From contig CM074179.1 in the NCBI GenBank assembly GCA_037179385.1, positions 68,281,806 through 68,345,805 on the forward strand: DNA of 64,000 bases, written 5' to 3'. This stretch comes from Holothuria scabra. Its lineage: Eukaryota; Echinodermata; Holothuroidea; Aspidochirotida; Holothuriidae. Shown here in pieces: positions 25,406 through 35,850 of the stretch (the first letter of the stretch is position 1; each line of letters starts with the position of its first letter). The position numbers were made by a program, and so were the translations under genes. The notes beneath the pieces were generated by a model. The model made no database searches. It was not told the DNA's origin and was given only the letters and a program-made list of their open reading frames with translations.

Positions 25406-27040
25406 GAAGGGTCGTGAATCTTTAACGAATATCAACCGTTCTCACAAGAGATTCGGATCCTTTAGTCCACATCAGTATAAGTTTATCGTTTGCTTATTTC
25501 TAAGTTTTTGGTTTTATTTGCCGTTGGAAGAGCACCCGTGTTGTCTCCTTTTCTGCCTCCTACGCTTTCGCATGACTAAAACAGTACGATAGTTTTGCTT
25601 CCATGAGAATAGGAAAAGTTCCAATATTTCACATACTTCATGAGATATTGCCATTGTTTTATTAGATATGTATAATGAATTATGAAACTACTGACTTTTG
25701 CATATAACCTCTGTTATATTTTGTTTTCCTTTATATTGACTTATATCATCATTAATGTTTCAAAAATAGAGTTTAAATGTATTGTAAAGTCTTCTGTGTT
25801 GCAAACGTAGCATTTTTCCTCAAGAGTAAAACGGTAGTTGTATGAAATCATTTTTGTGTTGTGCTCAATCCAGGCATGCCCGGATGATCCCAGGGACCTG
25901 TAGACACAGTTGGCAATGAACTGGAGGGTACAGCAACGAAGAGGGTGTTCTGTCTTTCACTGCTAGTTCATTCTATGGATTTATCAAAATCGTTTGTGCT
26001 GAGAACATTTCGATAAAAGGCTTCCTCCAAAATGATGCACCTAGCAATAATTTTACGTATAGATTCAGATAACATGGAAAATTTACGCCTTTAGTGATGT
26101 AAATTTTGACAAGTTCAAGTTTAATAAGTAGTTATAAGTAGAATATTCAAAGGAGGCAAAAGCTCACAATAACTGCAGACTTGTTTTAGATGAATGTCTA
26201 GACAGTGGGGCTTTAAGACTGTGTTCTGTGGCATCAAACTTTCTTGGGAAAAGCTCTTCTATGAATCTTCTGACTGTTGCCGTTCCATTGTTAAGAAATT
26301 TAGAAAGTTAAAACGTGGAGGTGAAAGTTGAAAGCATACACTTTGTTGCAGTGGCAAAAGTGCTACACTTCACTTTAGTGATACTCACTTTCATATGCGT
26401 TTTCCTATCTCCAGTGCGTACTTCCTATATGCTCCAAATTCACAAAACCGGCTAAAATGTTAAATACAAACCAATGGGGAAATTCTATGAGAAGGGAGAA
26501 AAGGTTTGAATTAGCGCTAATGAGGACTGTCTTTACTATTCGTTTAAAACGGGGAGGAGAGAGTTTGTTTTTCGATTTATTCTCTCACAATTGACATTCT
26601 GAATCACATTTGTACATTTTATTACATGGTAATGGGGGTTGCCAAGGTTTGCACCTGTGTGACGTTTGTTACTTGACAAATATTCAGAAACTTATGTTCA
26701 TCAGTGGTAACAGAAGATAAACGTTTCTTCTAACCATACAGACTTCTTCAAAGCTTGTATATACTGGTAAACAACTAGTTAAGAATGTATACAACACAAA
26801 GGTTAATATGCACTGTGGTTGTCCCTTTAGACGGAAGTACTTTCTCTTTTAGAGAACTTTCCTTTCTAAAAAAAAAATCATGTAAGATTCCTCGGTAATA
26901 AGTCATTACCCTGTCGCTGAAAGGTTTCATTTTTTTTTTCTTTGGCTGGTTACTGCTTCTTTGCTATGGGAGCTTCAAAGATTGCATAGGTTTTTATTGC
27001 CTAAAATAATGTGAAAACTGTTTCCATTGAAAGTGGATTT
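25406..27040. other. no gene recognised
   Basis: AT-rich noncoding sequence, with no repeats of note before the C-run at 27043. Confidence 0.5.
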
Positions 27041-27042
27041 AC

Positions 27043-27070
27043 CCCCCCCCCCCACACACACACACACACA
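27043..27070. repeat. C-run and (CA)n microsatellite
   Basis: A run of C followed by about ten CA dinucleotides. It makes the minus-strand open frame ending in CVCVCGGGG here an artefact at that end. Confidence 0.95.
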
Positions 27071-27244
27071 TTTCCCTTATATTATGGAGGCCCCAGATGT
27101 AAGTGAACAGGTCAAAAGCATTTTCTTCGATACGGAGCTGAAGCCACAACGAAGGTTGAATAAAATGCAGTAGTTCCCTGTCTATAATCCGATCAAACTC
27201 TCCCAAAGACTTTAAAAGTGGAACATACTGCCGTTGTGCGTGAT

Positions 27245-27359
27245 GCCGGGAAGAAGCAAATAGAGTATAGAAAACAAGCCAGTGAGCCACAACTGGAAAG
27301 GGGGCTGTAGCGGGTTCGACTTGAACCAAAAGGTTGAAACCTGGGACATAAAACTCCAT

Positions 27360-27399
<40 letters not shown>

Positions 27400-27400
27400 T
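27245..27400 (+). mobile_element. SINE 3' part with (TAAC)n tail
   Basis: The segment GAAAACAAGCCAGTGAGCC also occurs at 35728-35746, and CCACAACTGGA plus the closing CTCCATCT recur at 60565-60620. The sequence ends in about ten TAAC units (27358-27398). Shared 3' blocks at three loci plus a simple-repeat tail suggest a SINE family; the tRNA-like head is not evident in this copy. Confidence 0.55.
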
Positions 27401-30209
27401 AAACTCTTAGCAAGTATAACATATCACGCCACACTTTGGTCAATATAACTCTGTTGATTGTGCATAAAGTATTTTTGTAATTATGAATCTCGAAGTCAAA
27501 ATCAGACAGTATAGGATTAAAAGGCTAAACTAAATTTTTCAATTATTAGCCTCGAAGTCAATATCTGAAAATGTATTTTAAATTTACCCTACCGATGAGC
27601 CTAAATGACGTATAAGGGAAATACAATATTTTAAGTTATTTTACACGAATAAAAAGTGCATCAGTTTGTTTGTTTAATTCAACAGGAGAGTTGCAATAAC
27701 CCAATTCTTTTGATCGGCCTCTTCAGCTAATTAATATTGATGACTGCAAATAATAAACTTAAAAATTCCCAAAAATAAGTCGTCGAAAGTTTACGTGTAT
27801 ACCAGAGAGATAAAACTCTTTACCTCTCCTTACATCGCGATAAAGCACATAGTTTTAAAAAAGGAACCCTTCGAAAGGCACACTTTTCCCTTAATCGAGA
27901 AGAACTACCAAGTTGACACTGATAAAATTAAACAAGAATACAATAAAAAATAATAAATTGTGATTAAGGGGAATGTGTGGTTTAAACTGTACTAATATGC
28001 ATTCACCAAATACAGGCACAATCATAATTAAATCAATTAGCGTCAATATTAGTCCCCAAATCCTTCATTTCCTGAAATAATTATACAAAAAGACTAAGGG
28101 AGTTGAAACATTTTAATTTTGAAAGATTTGGTTACAATATTTATCCTATATGTGGAGAATTTTTTGCTCAAAGTTTGGCAACCCCATTGCCTTATTTTTA
28201 ACAATCGACCACTTAACCTCTATAAATCACGGGATTTTTTAGCATTTTCTCTCGTAAGACTTTTCTGTTTGTTTAAACTAATCGAAAATTTCTGTAGGCT
28301 ACTCAAGCCGTATCTGGTATTGTCATTCGCCCAACAGAATTGAGGGAAAATTGTGGTTAAATTCTCTTAAAAACAAACAATCTATCAGACTATTGCCATT
28401 GCAATTTCCCATAGAGGAAAAGGAAGTAGAGGCGCATCTTGCCATACTTACAACCCGAAGAGTTAGAGTCCAACAACCTGTTGCTCAGACAAGCCATTTA
28501 TCAATTATGTAAAAGGCAAGTTAAACCTTCATTGTAAGGGGTTATTTAGACGACGTGATGGGTCAATGACCGCACAAGAACGTAACACGTGTACCTCAGT
28601 AAATAGTTCCTTCCATTTTAATGTCCATAAGGGAGGATAATAGGGGAAAAGGGGACACGTTCCTTCAAGTTTCTGAAAGTGGCAATTTATCCAAAGCCCC
28701 ACCTAATTTTTCAAACATGATTTTTAACATAAGCTGGTATTTTGAATTTTATTGTCAATACCACAGTGTTTCCTACCCTACATACATGTGGTTAACGGGC
28801 TCCGGGCCATACTATAGTCCTACAATTTTTCCCCGTCGGTATAGCCAAAACTTAATCAAAAACAAATCGCTGGAAATGACACTCATGGTCAGAGGCATTT
28901 TAGTCCACAATTTCCTGCCGCCATTCGCCAACCATGCGTTTTTGCGCGAAACACTAGGGCACTTGCTTACTCTACCGACGGGGAAAAGTTAAAGGACTAT
29001 AGTATACCATATCAGCCACACATGGTATCTAGCAAAAGCATTGCATTACAGTAATTTGACACTTTACCCTTGTTTGAAGCGGTAAAGTGACTCTGTATAC
29101 TTATAGAATGGTAAATTATATGTCAAAAATAAGTATGTAGCCGATTTCTATATGGCTTTTATTTTACAAAATATTTCATGAAATAAATAATAATACGTTT
29201 GTTTAGGCATACAAATATCATACAAAGAATGCTCAAGATTTTCATGTTAAAACAAAAAAGGGCGTTTCTCACCGTGGACGGGAGAACAACCCCATGCCAC
29301 AACCCTTAGTCGCGTAGCTCCTTTGCAAAAATTGGACACATGGAAAAGACCTCCCCACCAACTTCTGAGGATAGATCCACGCTCATGCCAGTGTGTTTAA
29401 ACCTTATTGACCGTGCCATCCAATAAACAATAGCGATCAGAAAGCCAACGTGTTAGTCAACAAGAGGAGTTCACACTGTAAATTTAACAAAGTAATAACC
29501 GTGTACCTCAACATTTTTAAGGTAAGCTAAAATAGGTCCATATCTTCCCTCTAAATGAATATTAGGGAACTCTTTCAACTGAATTAATTTTTTAAACCTA
29601 CGCCCATGGTTGGTTTGGGTCCAACATAATTGAACCATTCTGTGTGGCAAATCCTGATTGAGTAGCGTTAAGAGAATCTCGAAACGAGGAAAATGTTTTT
29701 TATTGGCTTACATATTTCCCTTAAAGTCCTATTTCCACTTAAGTGATTTGTAGAACAGCCATGATGGTTTTTTGCTCTTTCAAGGTTGATCAAATTTTTC
29801 AAATAATAGGCCATACTATGCCACAATTGTTCTCGGTCACGATCTACAAGCCACCAAGTTGAACATATTTTTAAAAGTCGTTTTTACATTTTCATATCAA
29901 GTATGCCGTTATGTAATGGGTAAAATATGTCAGGCAACGCGTTGATAGACTGGTGTGTTTCTTTTTTAAGCATTTTCCCGTATTTCATGGATTTGCAGAT
30001 AACAGCAATTAATCAGCTAATTAATTTGACGTGGCTTTTGGACTGCAGACTTTATGGAAAACCACTTTGTTTCCGATAGGACTTTTTCAAATTATCTGTT
30101 GAAAATAGCAGGTAGAACTCCCAACAAGTCTACCACACACAGTACTTCCACCAGATATTACGTTTACCAGACAATGGAATGCATAAAGAGGAAATTGGGT
30201 GGAGTTGAA
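27401..30209. other. no gene recognised; one 123-codon ORF
   Basis: Noncoding AT-rich DNA. The ATG-initiated frame 28621-28992 (plus) stays open for 123 codons and includes ISWYFEFYCQ and YMWLTGSGPYY. These faintly recall an Ig strand B/C region but lack a second Cys with a Y-x-C context. I cannot assign it. Confidence 0.4.
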
Positions 30210-30433
30210 TTACGAACTTTGTTGTCTCGTGTAGATTTCACGAGCGACTAGTGTTCTAGGCACTGCCGCGATTGTCGTTGACCTCAACAATTCTTGCCCC
30301 AGGATGATCAGTTTTTCTCTCTCTCTCTCTGTCGCTTTTCTCTCAACATTACGTTCTTTGACATGGGCTAAGCTATAGATAAGATGGGTTTCATTCAAGA
30401 TGGAATACATACTGTTACTATCTACTCTTCCAC
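30210..30433 (-). CDS. possible receptor tail exon with ITIM-like motif
   Basis: On the minus strand an acceptor (aaattatatag) precedes an open frame that would enter in phase 1, the same phase as the donor of the Ig exon at 31345. The frame reads GRVDSNSMYSILNETHLIYS, then LAHVKERNVERK, a charged stretch and a stop at 30210. SMYSIL fits the ITIM consensus (S/I/V/L-x-Y-x-x-L/V/I), and a second Tyr follows ten residues later. This would suit a cytoplasmic tail of the minus-strand Ig gene. Against it: no transmembrane exon was found between the two, the acceptor has a weak pyrimidine tract, and part of the frame runs over a CT microsatellite. Confidence 0.3.
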
Positions 30434-31344
30434 CTATATAATTTACATGATATGGAACAGAAAAATGAAATTTAGCCGTATGCAAGTAAGATATTCATAC
30501 AAAATATGAAAATGTTAAAATGGTATGATATCATTTAATTAACAAAGTGTGCATATGAGACGGACCAAAGATACTGTCTAGCACTGCCTAGCCCACCCAG
30601 ACGAGAGGTGAAGTCCTAAAATTTCCAGAAATAGTTGTCGTGACACTTTATTCTCTGTGCGCTTTGTATTTTCGGTTGTTTTGCAATTTTGGTCGTAGAA
30701 AATTGAAGCAATATGAGACACATTTATCATTTCATAGTTTATAATAAAATATATATCATTTTTGTACATTTGTTAAACAATGGTTCTGATCTCTTGAATT
30801 TTTACTTTAATTTCTTAGACAACATGTAATTCCAAGTGATTTTTGACGTCTTGCCTCACATTAAATATTTTATCATAGCCACTTTTCCAACATTTTTTTG
30901 CCTTTTGGTGTAAGTATATACCCTATGTGAAACTCGTGATCAAAAACAGGAAACTTAAAAGTCGCCTCAAACAAAGCAGTTGGAATATTAAGCGCTTTCT
31001 TAAAAGCCCTAAGTCATCCTTTAGGTTGTGGTAGTACTAATTTCATTACATTTTTTATTTCAGGTAGAGATAAAGTAATATTACGTATGTTACAGTAGAT
31101 CCAATGCCTGGTTTACTAAACGAACTTTCTGTCCTCATTCATTTTCCATAAAACGTTATATTTCAAACAAAACTTTGTTATGAAAATTTCGATAGCTGCT
31201 ATTTTAACACTAATTTAGTGCTTTGTGGTATCCTATGTACACTGCTTTAAATTACAAAATGATTTCAAATAAAGAAGAATATGTGGGCATCGTGTTTATC
31301 AATAAATCATATCTATATGTAAGGTAGTATTGAAGTTTACTTAC

Positions 31345-31681
31345 CATAAATAATTAATATGTGTTTTGCATAAATTTGAATACCATTAAGGCAAGTATAG
31401 AGGCCTTCATCAGAAAGCTTAACATTGCCCAAATGCAACGAGTAATTGTCCATAATAGCAGCACGGTCTCCGATGTGGCCAATGATAATATCTTTATTCA
31501 CATTAATTGTATCGGTATTATATTTCCATGTACTTTTTTGTTGCGAGTTACAACAGTGAAATTTTACCGTTTCGCACCGGATGACTTTATGAAAATGTAT
31601 ATCTTCAATACGTGCAGAGAACGTCACGGTTGCTACATACAAAACAAAATGAAAAAAGTGTCCCCACAAGCACATCATCAT
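31345..31681 (-). CDS. signal peptide and Ig-domain exon
   Basis: Minus-strand exon from ATG at 31681 to a donor (TTTATG then gtaagta) at 31345, ending in phase 1. Residues 1-22 (MMMCLWGHFFHFVLYVATVT) form a signal peptide. Next comes one Ig fold: strand-B Cys in VKFHCCNS, Trp in STWKY, and the strand-F hallmark LSDEGLYTCLNG, closing with ILIIYG. The exon is about 112 residues, a normal size for signal plus one V/C2-type domain. It is the first coding exon of a secreted or membrane Ig protein whose remaining exons lie at lower coordinates. Its start is about 3.3 kb from the candidate start of the plus-strand Ig gene, so the two would be divergent neighbours. Having leader and Ig in one exon is somewhat unusual. 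Confidence 0.8.
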
Positions 31682-33096
31682 CTCTCTGTCAAATTATTTG
31701 TTAAATTACACACAGCATGTATGTGACTTTTTGGGCCTTTCTAACAAGCGAGGAAGACAACTATTAACAATTTAATGGGGCTCAAGCTCGATGATCCTCG
31801 TGTATTAAACATTGGGCAGACCCGAAATCCTCTAACTTAACACTGTGTAAGTATTATGCTACCTTTAGTTCTTGTTGATAATGGTCAGGTGGAACTGGAC
31901 TTTTTCTTTTCATACTAAAATAGTCTAGAGGCACTGAAAGTTCATGAATATTCATTTCATATCGTTTCATGGGTTAAAAGACAGAGCAGGCAAAAGCAAC
32001 GTAACATTGCAGTCGCAATAACGTTTCAAGATAGGTTTGCTTGTATGGAGAAGTTTCACCTCGCTTTCAAAGTTTCTACTTAGGAATCTTTTGAGGAGCA
32101 AAGTATTAATGTCTCTAAGGTTCTACCATCTAAAATTGGAAGATTTCGCTTGGAATAGAAAAGTAATCATTCTGTAAGTAGTCGCACTTAAACGCCTTTT
32201 AAAGAACACTATTACCTGCAAAAAAGGTTACTTCTAATAAAAGGTCTTCTTAAAGAATATGTATTTTCATTTGCCGGCAAAATAGGCAAAGGTGAATTAA
32301 ACATAAGGCACGTATGTTTTGCTTCTCTACTAAGTAGCACGCACTCGGAGGCCAACTGGAAGTGGAGAATATGTAAAATTAGTAGATTACCCTCAACGCA
32401 CAGAGTTTCTTGGAATATTCTTGAAAAAAAAAGGCGTCCAGAAAACGTACCCGACTTCTTCCAAGACTTTTTCGCTGTTCTCGTTTTGTTTCCTTCTTGC
32501 TGTTTACTATAAGTTCAATACTGTTGGAATTATTGTTTTCCCAATAGGAAGAACGTGAAATACAAAAGAAACACTTGGTTTAGTTTGCAAGGTAAAGATC
32601 GATCGTCTTAAGAACAAAGTTTTGTCTGGTATCTAATTCGACCTCTTGAAAGAATCTTTTTTCATCACCAAGCAGGGCGGAATTAAAGCACTGTTTTGTT
32701 AAAAAGGGCTTTCTTTCAGAAAGTTGCATTGCCCACAGGACACAAGAGTTGAAGGCTCGAAAGTGTTTTCATAGAAGGGGAACTTTCTAATAGTACATGT
32801 CTTATATATGATAACGCCTGAAAAATGTTACTGAAAAAATACTAAGTATGTTTAACAAAGCATTTACATGATGAGGAATACAAAAGTGTTTCTTCCATTT
32901 CGGACTGGGTATTTATCTGTTTATACTGGTTGATTAAGTACTCACGTACAACAGAGCACCTCAAGAAATGTAAAACACAGCGAGGAATAATGCATACTAT
33001 TTATACATGTAAGGATTATAAATAAGTCAAGCCAGTGTTAGCTTTCATCAGTTATGAACTTGAATGCGGTATTTTGCGTTTTACAACTTCGTTCAG
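31682..33096. other. intergenic region between divergent Ig genes
   Basis: No coding sequence recognised. Would contain promoter elements of the minus-strand Ig gene. TATAAATA at 33017-33024 lies 30 bases before an ATG-containing stretch but that ATG probably belongs to intron sequence of the Ly6-like piece. Confidence 0.4.
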
Positions 33097-33185
33097 CAGA
33101 ATTGAGTTTTGGTTACTACTGCAATGGTATTCACAAAGAAGGGTTTTTCAATTGTTGTACTACTTATAACTGTATAAAAGGGTGA
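33097..33185 (+). CDS. Ly6/uPAR-like C-terminal exon fragment
   Basis: An acceptor (acaacttcgttcag) is followed in phase 1 by about 29 codons: AELSFGYYCNGIHKEGFFNC then CTTYNCIKG and a stop. The CC-x4-C ending is the signature of the last loop of Ly6/uPAR (LU) domains, and YYC upstream fits the preceding cysteine. No matching N-terminal exon lies upstream within view, so it may be the end of a gene with distant exons, or a leftover. Assignment rests on cysteine spacing only. Confidence 0.4.
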
Positions 33186-33305
33186 ACCAGACACTAATGG
33201 ATTTGATTTGTTAAGTCGTACTTTAAGTCTTGTCGAATTGGATAATATTCAGTTTAACATTTCTGTGTGAACAAATTCTTTTATACATTCGACATAAACA
33301 TGTAG

Positions 33306-33515
33306 CTCTTGATCAAGTAAAAATTGGTTTTACAATGCCTATTCTGTGGCGGTACCTCATCATGCGAATCATATTCTCCGTTTATTGCCAATCAAAACTC
33401 ATGCAGAAAAGGAAAGCACGAAAATTGTATAGGCTACCAGAAAGGTCATGACGAGAATGATCTAACAATTTCATACCTTAGGATAAAGCCAATGGTCGTG
33501 GTATCTCTCCTTCAG
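33306..33515 (+). pseudogene. Ly6/uPAR-like N-terminal exon, frame broken
   Basis: After an acceptor (ataaacatgtag) the frame enters in phase 1 as LDQVKIG. One base out of register it continues LQCLFCGGTSSC, a spacer, NSCRKGKHENCIGYQKG and LTISYL, to a donor (CTTCAG then gtttgt). The spacing C-x2-C-x5-C-x12-C-x7-C and the opening LxCxxC match Ly6/uPAR domains. The two frames join at a run of four T (33329-33332), so one extra T would explain the break. It could be a real pseudogene lesion or a homopolymer base-call error. It lies after, not before, the C-terminal-type exon at 33097, which suggests a small tandem family. Confidence 0.4.
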
Positions 33516-34020
33516 GTTTGTTCAGGCTATGAGGTCTCGTGTATGGACTGAGGCACCCGGGGCAAAGACAGGGGTGTCTGCTCACGTTGCTCATTTAGAT
33601 GAGAGGCCATCATAACTTTTTACTTATCCACACTGTAAACACTTTAAATTTGAGAAGCTGAGAGTTAAAAAGCATTTTTTTCATTCGATTCGCCTTACCC
33701 ATACATTATTACCCCAAACTGATAAAGTTTTACAAAGTACACGCCACAATGACATTGAAGTTGATATTAATCTCTAGAAATAATACTTTAAAATAGCTTA
33801 TGAGAGGCCACTTTAAACCGAGTTTTCTGTTGAAATTGAACTCAAACTTTTTAACGGTTTGATGAAATTTGCATGTGGAGAATACACCACACTTACGATC
33901 TGTTTTGTTAATGATAACTCATAGTGACGTTCTAAAATGACGTCGAAACTCTGAAAACAATATAACGTATTCCAAACATCTAACATAAAATAAAGTCTAC
34001 GTGGTTTCGAGTTTTGGCTA

Positions 34021-34405
34021 GGTCGGTAAGTAAGTAAGTTATTTGTTTAGTTATTCAGTTAGTTAGCTAGTCAGTCAGTAATTCAGTCAGTCAGTTCGTC
34101 AGTTAGTAAGTTAGTCAGTCAGTCACCCAGCCAGTCAGTCAGTCAATCAGTCAGTAGTCAGCCAGTCAGTCAGTAAGTTGGTCAGTTCGTTAGTTAGTCA
34201 GTCAGCCAGTCATTCATTCAGTCAGTCAGTCAGTCAGTCGGTCGGTCGGTCAGTCAGTCAGTCAGTCAGTCAGTCAGTAGTCAGTCAGTCAGTCAGTAAG
34301 TTGGTCAGTTCGTAAGTTAGTCAGTCAGCCAGACAGTCAGTCAGTCAGTTAGTTAGTCAGTTAGTAAATTAGTCAGCCAGTCAGTCAGTTTGTTAGTTAG
34401 GTAGA
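34021..34405 (+). repeat. (GTCA)n tetranucleotide array
   Basis: About 385 bases of AGTC/AGTT tetranucleotides with occasional CAGC, CGGT and AAGT variants. Its complement is the motif of the larger array at 41527-42135. Confidence 0.95.
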
Positions 34406-34942
34406 TTGAGTTTTACGATCAAGTTTCCAACATTTTGGTCCAGCTCACTGGTTTGTTTTTCCTACTGCATTGCACATGCGGAGCATCACACACAAAGGCA
34501 GTATGTTCTATTTTTAGAGTCTCTGGATTAGCCTGGATTCTTACCCCTTCAGTTTTTCAAAAAAAGGCCACCTTACTGAGAGTTTAACCTGCAAGCAATT
34601 ATCCCCCGTCTATATTGGGACACAGACGAACTTTTGCTCTACACAATATGATCTTTATTATGCTTCGTACAATTAGAACACAATATGATTCCATTCTTCT
34701 GTGACTAGCAGAGACTGTTTTTTTTTTTTCGAAAATAGAATTTCATCGAGTAAGGCATTTTCGCCTTTGCTGATATCTGTCAACTGCACGAGCTTGTCCC
34801 ACCGAAGAAAGAATTGCAATATGGAGGGAGGTTATTGAATGGAGTCATTTTGTGGGTAATGCCATGCACCTGGGTTATTGCCTAAAAGGTAGGTCTATAC
34901 TGGATGGTATCCTAGTCTGTGACTAACGCCAATGACTAATGG

Positions 34943-35009
34943 ATGAGCTTTGTCCATTCATTATTTTTGTTGCTGTTACATACATTAATACTCTTTTCTT
35001 GGATTGAAG
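34943..35009 (+). CDS. candidate signal-peptide exon of the plus-strand Ig gene
   Basis: ATG at 34943 begins MSFVHSLFLLLLHTLILFSW followed by IEG, a strong signal peptide. A cut at GAAG before gtttca (35010) ends the exon in phase 1, exactly what the first Ig exon at 38717 needs, and the joined sequence would be IEG-VARTNPC. The donor is weak, and the frame stays open past it to 35137, so a different leader exon is possible. No competing leader with matching phase was seen between here and 38717. Confidence 0.45.
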
Positions 35010-35305
35010 GTTTCACCTGTAATCTTCTTGAAAATGTTACTGGAATATGCAAGAAGACATTTTTATCGGTCAGTAACTCTTTTCGAACATCTGTTTTACA
35101 CTTGAATTTGATCCCTTCCCAAATAAATGTAAGGTAATATATACACATTCAAGCTGGTGCAAGAGATTGGTTTGAATTTTGACAAATTTACGGTAAATTC
35201 TATACCCAAAACACGTCTTGACGATACTTCGTGTTTCATACCCAAATTTAACTCTCTTTGGAAGGTCCGAAATGTCGTTGCCAGTTTTCCATTCAAGACT
35301 TACCC

Positions 35306-35377
35306 GGGACAACTTTTGAAAAGCCTCCAAGTTCTAAATACGTATTTAGAACTTGGAGGCTTTTCAAAAGTTGTCCC
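35306..35377. repeat. perfect 72-bp palindrome
   Basis: The arm 35306-35341 (begins GGGACAACTTTTGAAAAGCC, ends TCTAAATAC) is exactly complementary to 35342-35377, with no spacer and no mismatch; symmetry fails at the next base on each side. It falls inside the intron between the candidate leader exon and the first Ig exon. Confidence 0.98.
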
Positions 35378-35599
35378 CATCTTTGATTTATGTCCAAGTA
35401 TGCATACCAACAGTTTAAAATGGTTGGCATGAGTCACTGAAAATTATTTCAAAAAAAAAAACAAAAACAACCTGACCTTGTTCCTAACTACATTACCCTA
35501 CCAACAATGCAAGGCAGGCCCTCAAGCAAAAAAAAAAGGGGGGGGGGGGTTCAAGCTTTAGATTTTAATCCATTGCAGCCAATGAATAGTTTTAATTAC

Positions 35600-35850
35600 T
35601 GCATGGCCAAGTGATTAACACTTTCGAATTGCAGCAGCAATGTGAAACATTCGATTGCTGGCAGGTTCATACCGGAAGTTTATATATGGACAATGCTGCT
35701 TTGTGGTCAGCATAAGCAATGGGGTACTGAAAACAAGCCAGTGAGCCCCTATTTGAAAACAGGCCGTGGGCAGTCCGATTTACACAAATTGTTTAAAAAC
35801 TGAGCCGCAACACTTCATTTGACTGACTAATTGGTACGGTTGAAATATCA
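35600..35850 (+). mobile_element. tRNA-derived SINE
   Basis: The head contains an A-box-like GCATGGCCAAGTGATTAACA (35601-35620), close to tRNA-Leu/Ser, and a B-box-like GGTTCATACC (35664-35673). The body shares GAAAACAAGCCAGTGAGCC with the 27.3-kb copy and AAACTGAGCC with the 60.4-kb copy. Plus-strand orientation. Confidence 0.6.

Noticed and set aside
27039..27359. 106-codon minus-strand frame
   Set aside because: One end is a CA microsatellite and C-run, the other is SINE sequence; no domain.
33054..33185. A self-contained 43-codon cysteine-rich secreted peptide starting at ATG 33054 with a TATA box at 33017
   Set aside because: The leader is poorly hydrophobic and an acceptor at 33096 with phase 1 makes a Ly6-type last exon a better explanation.
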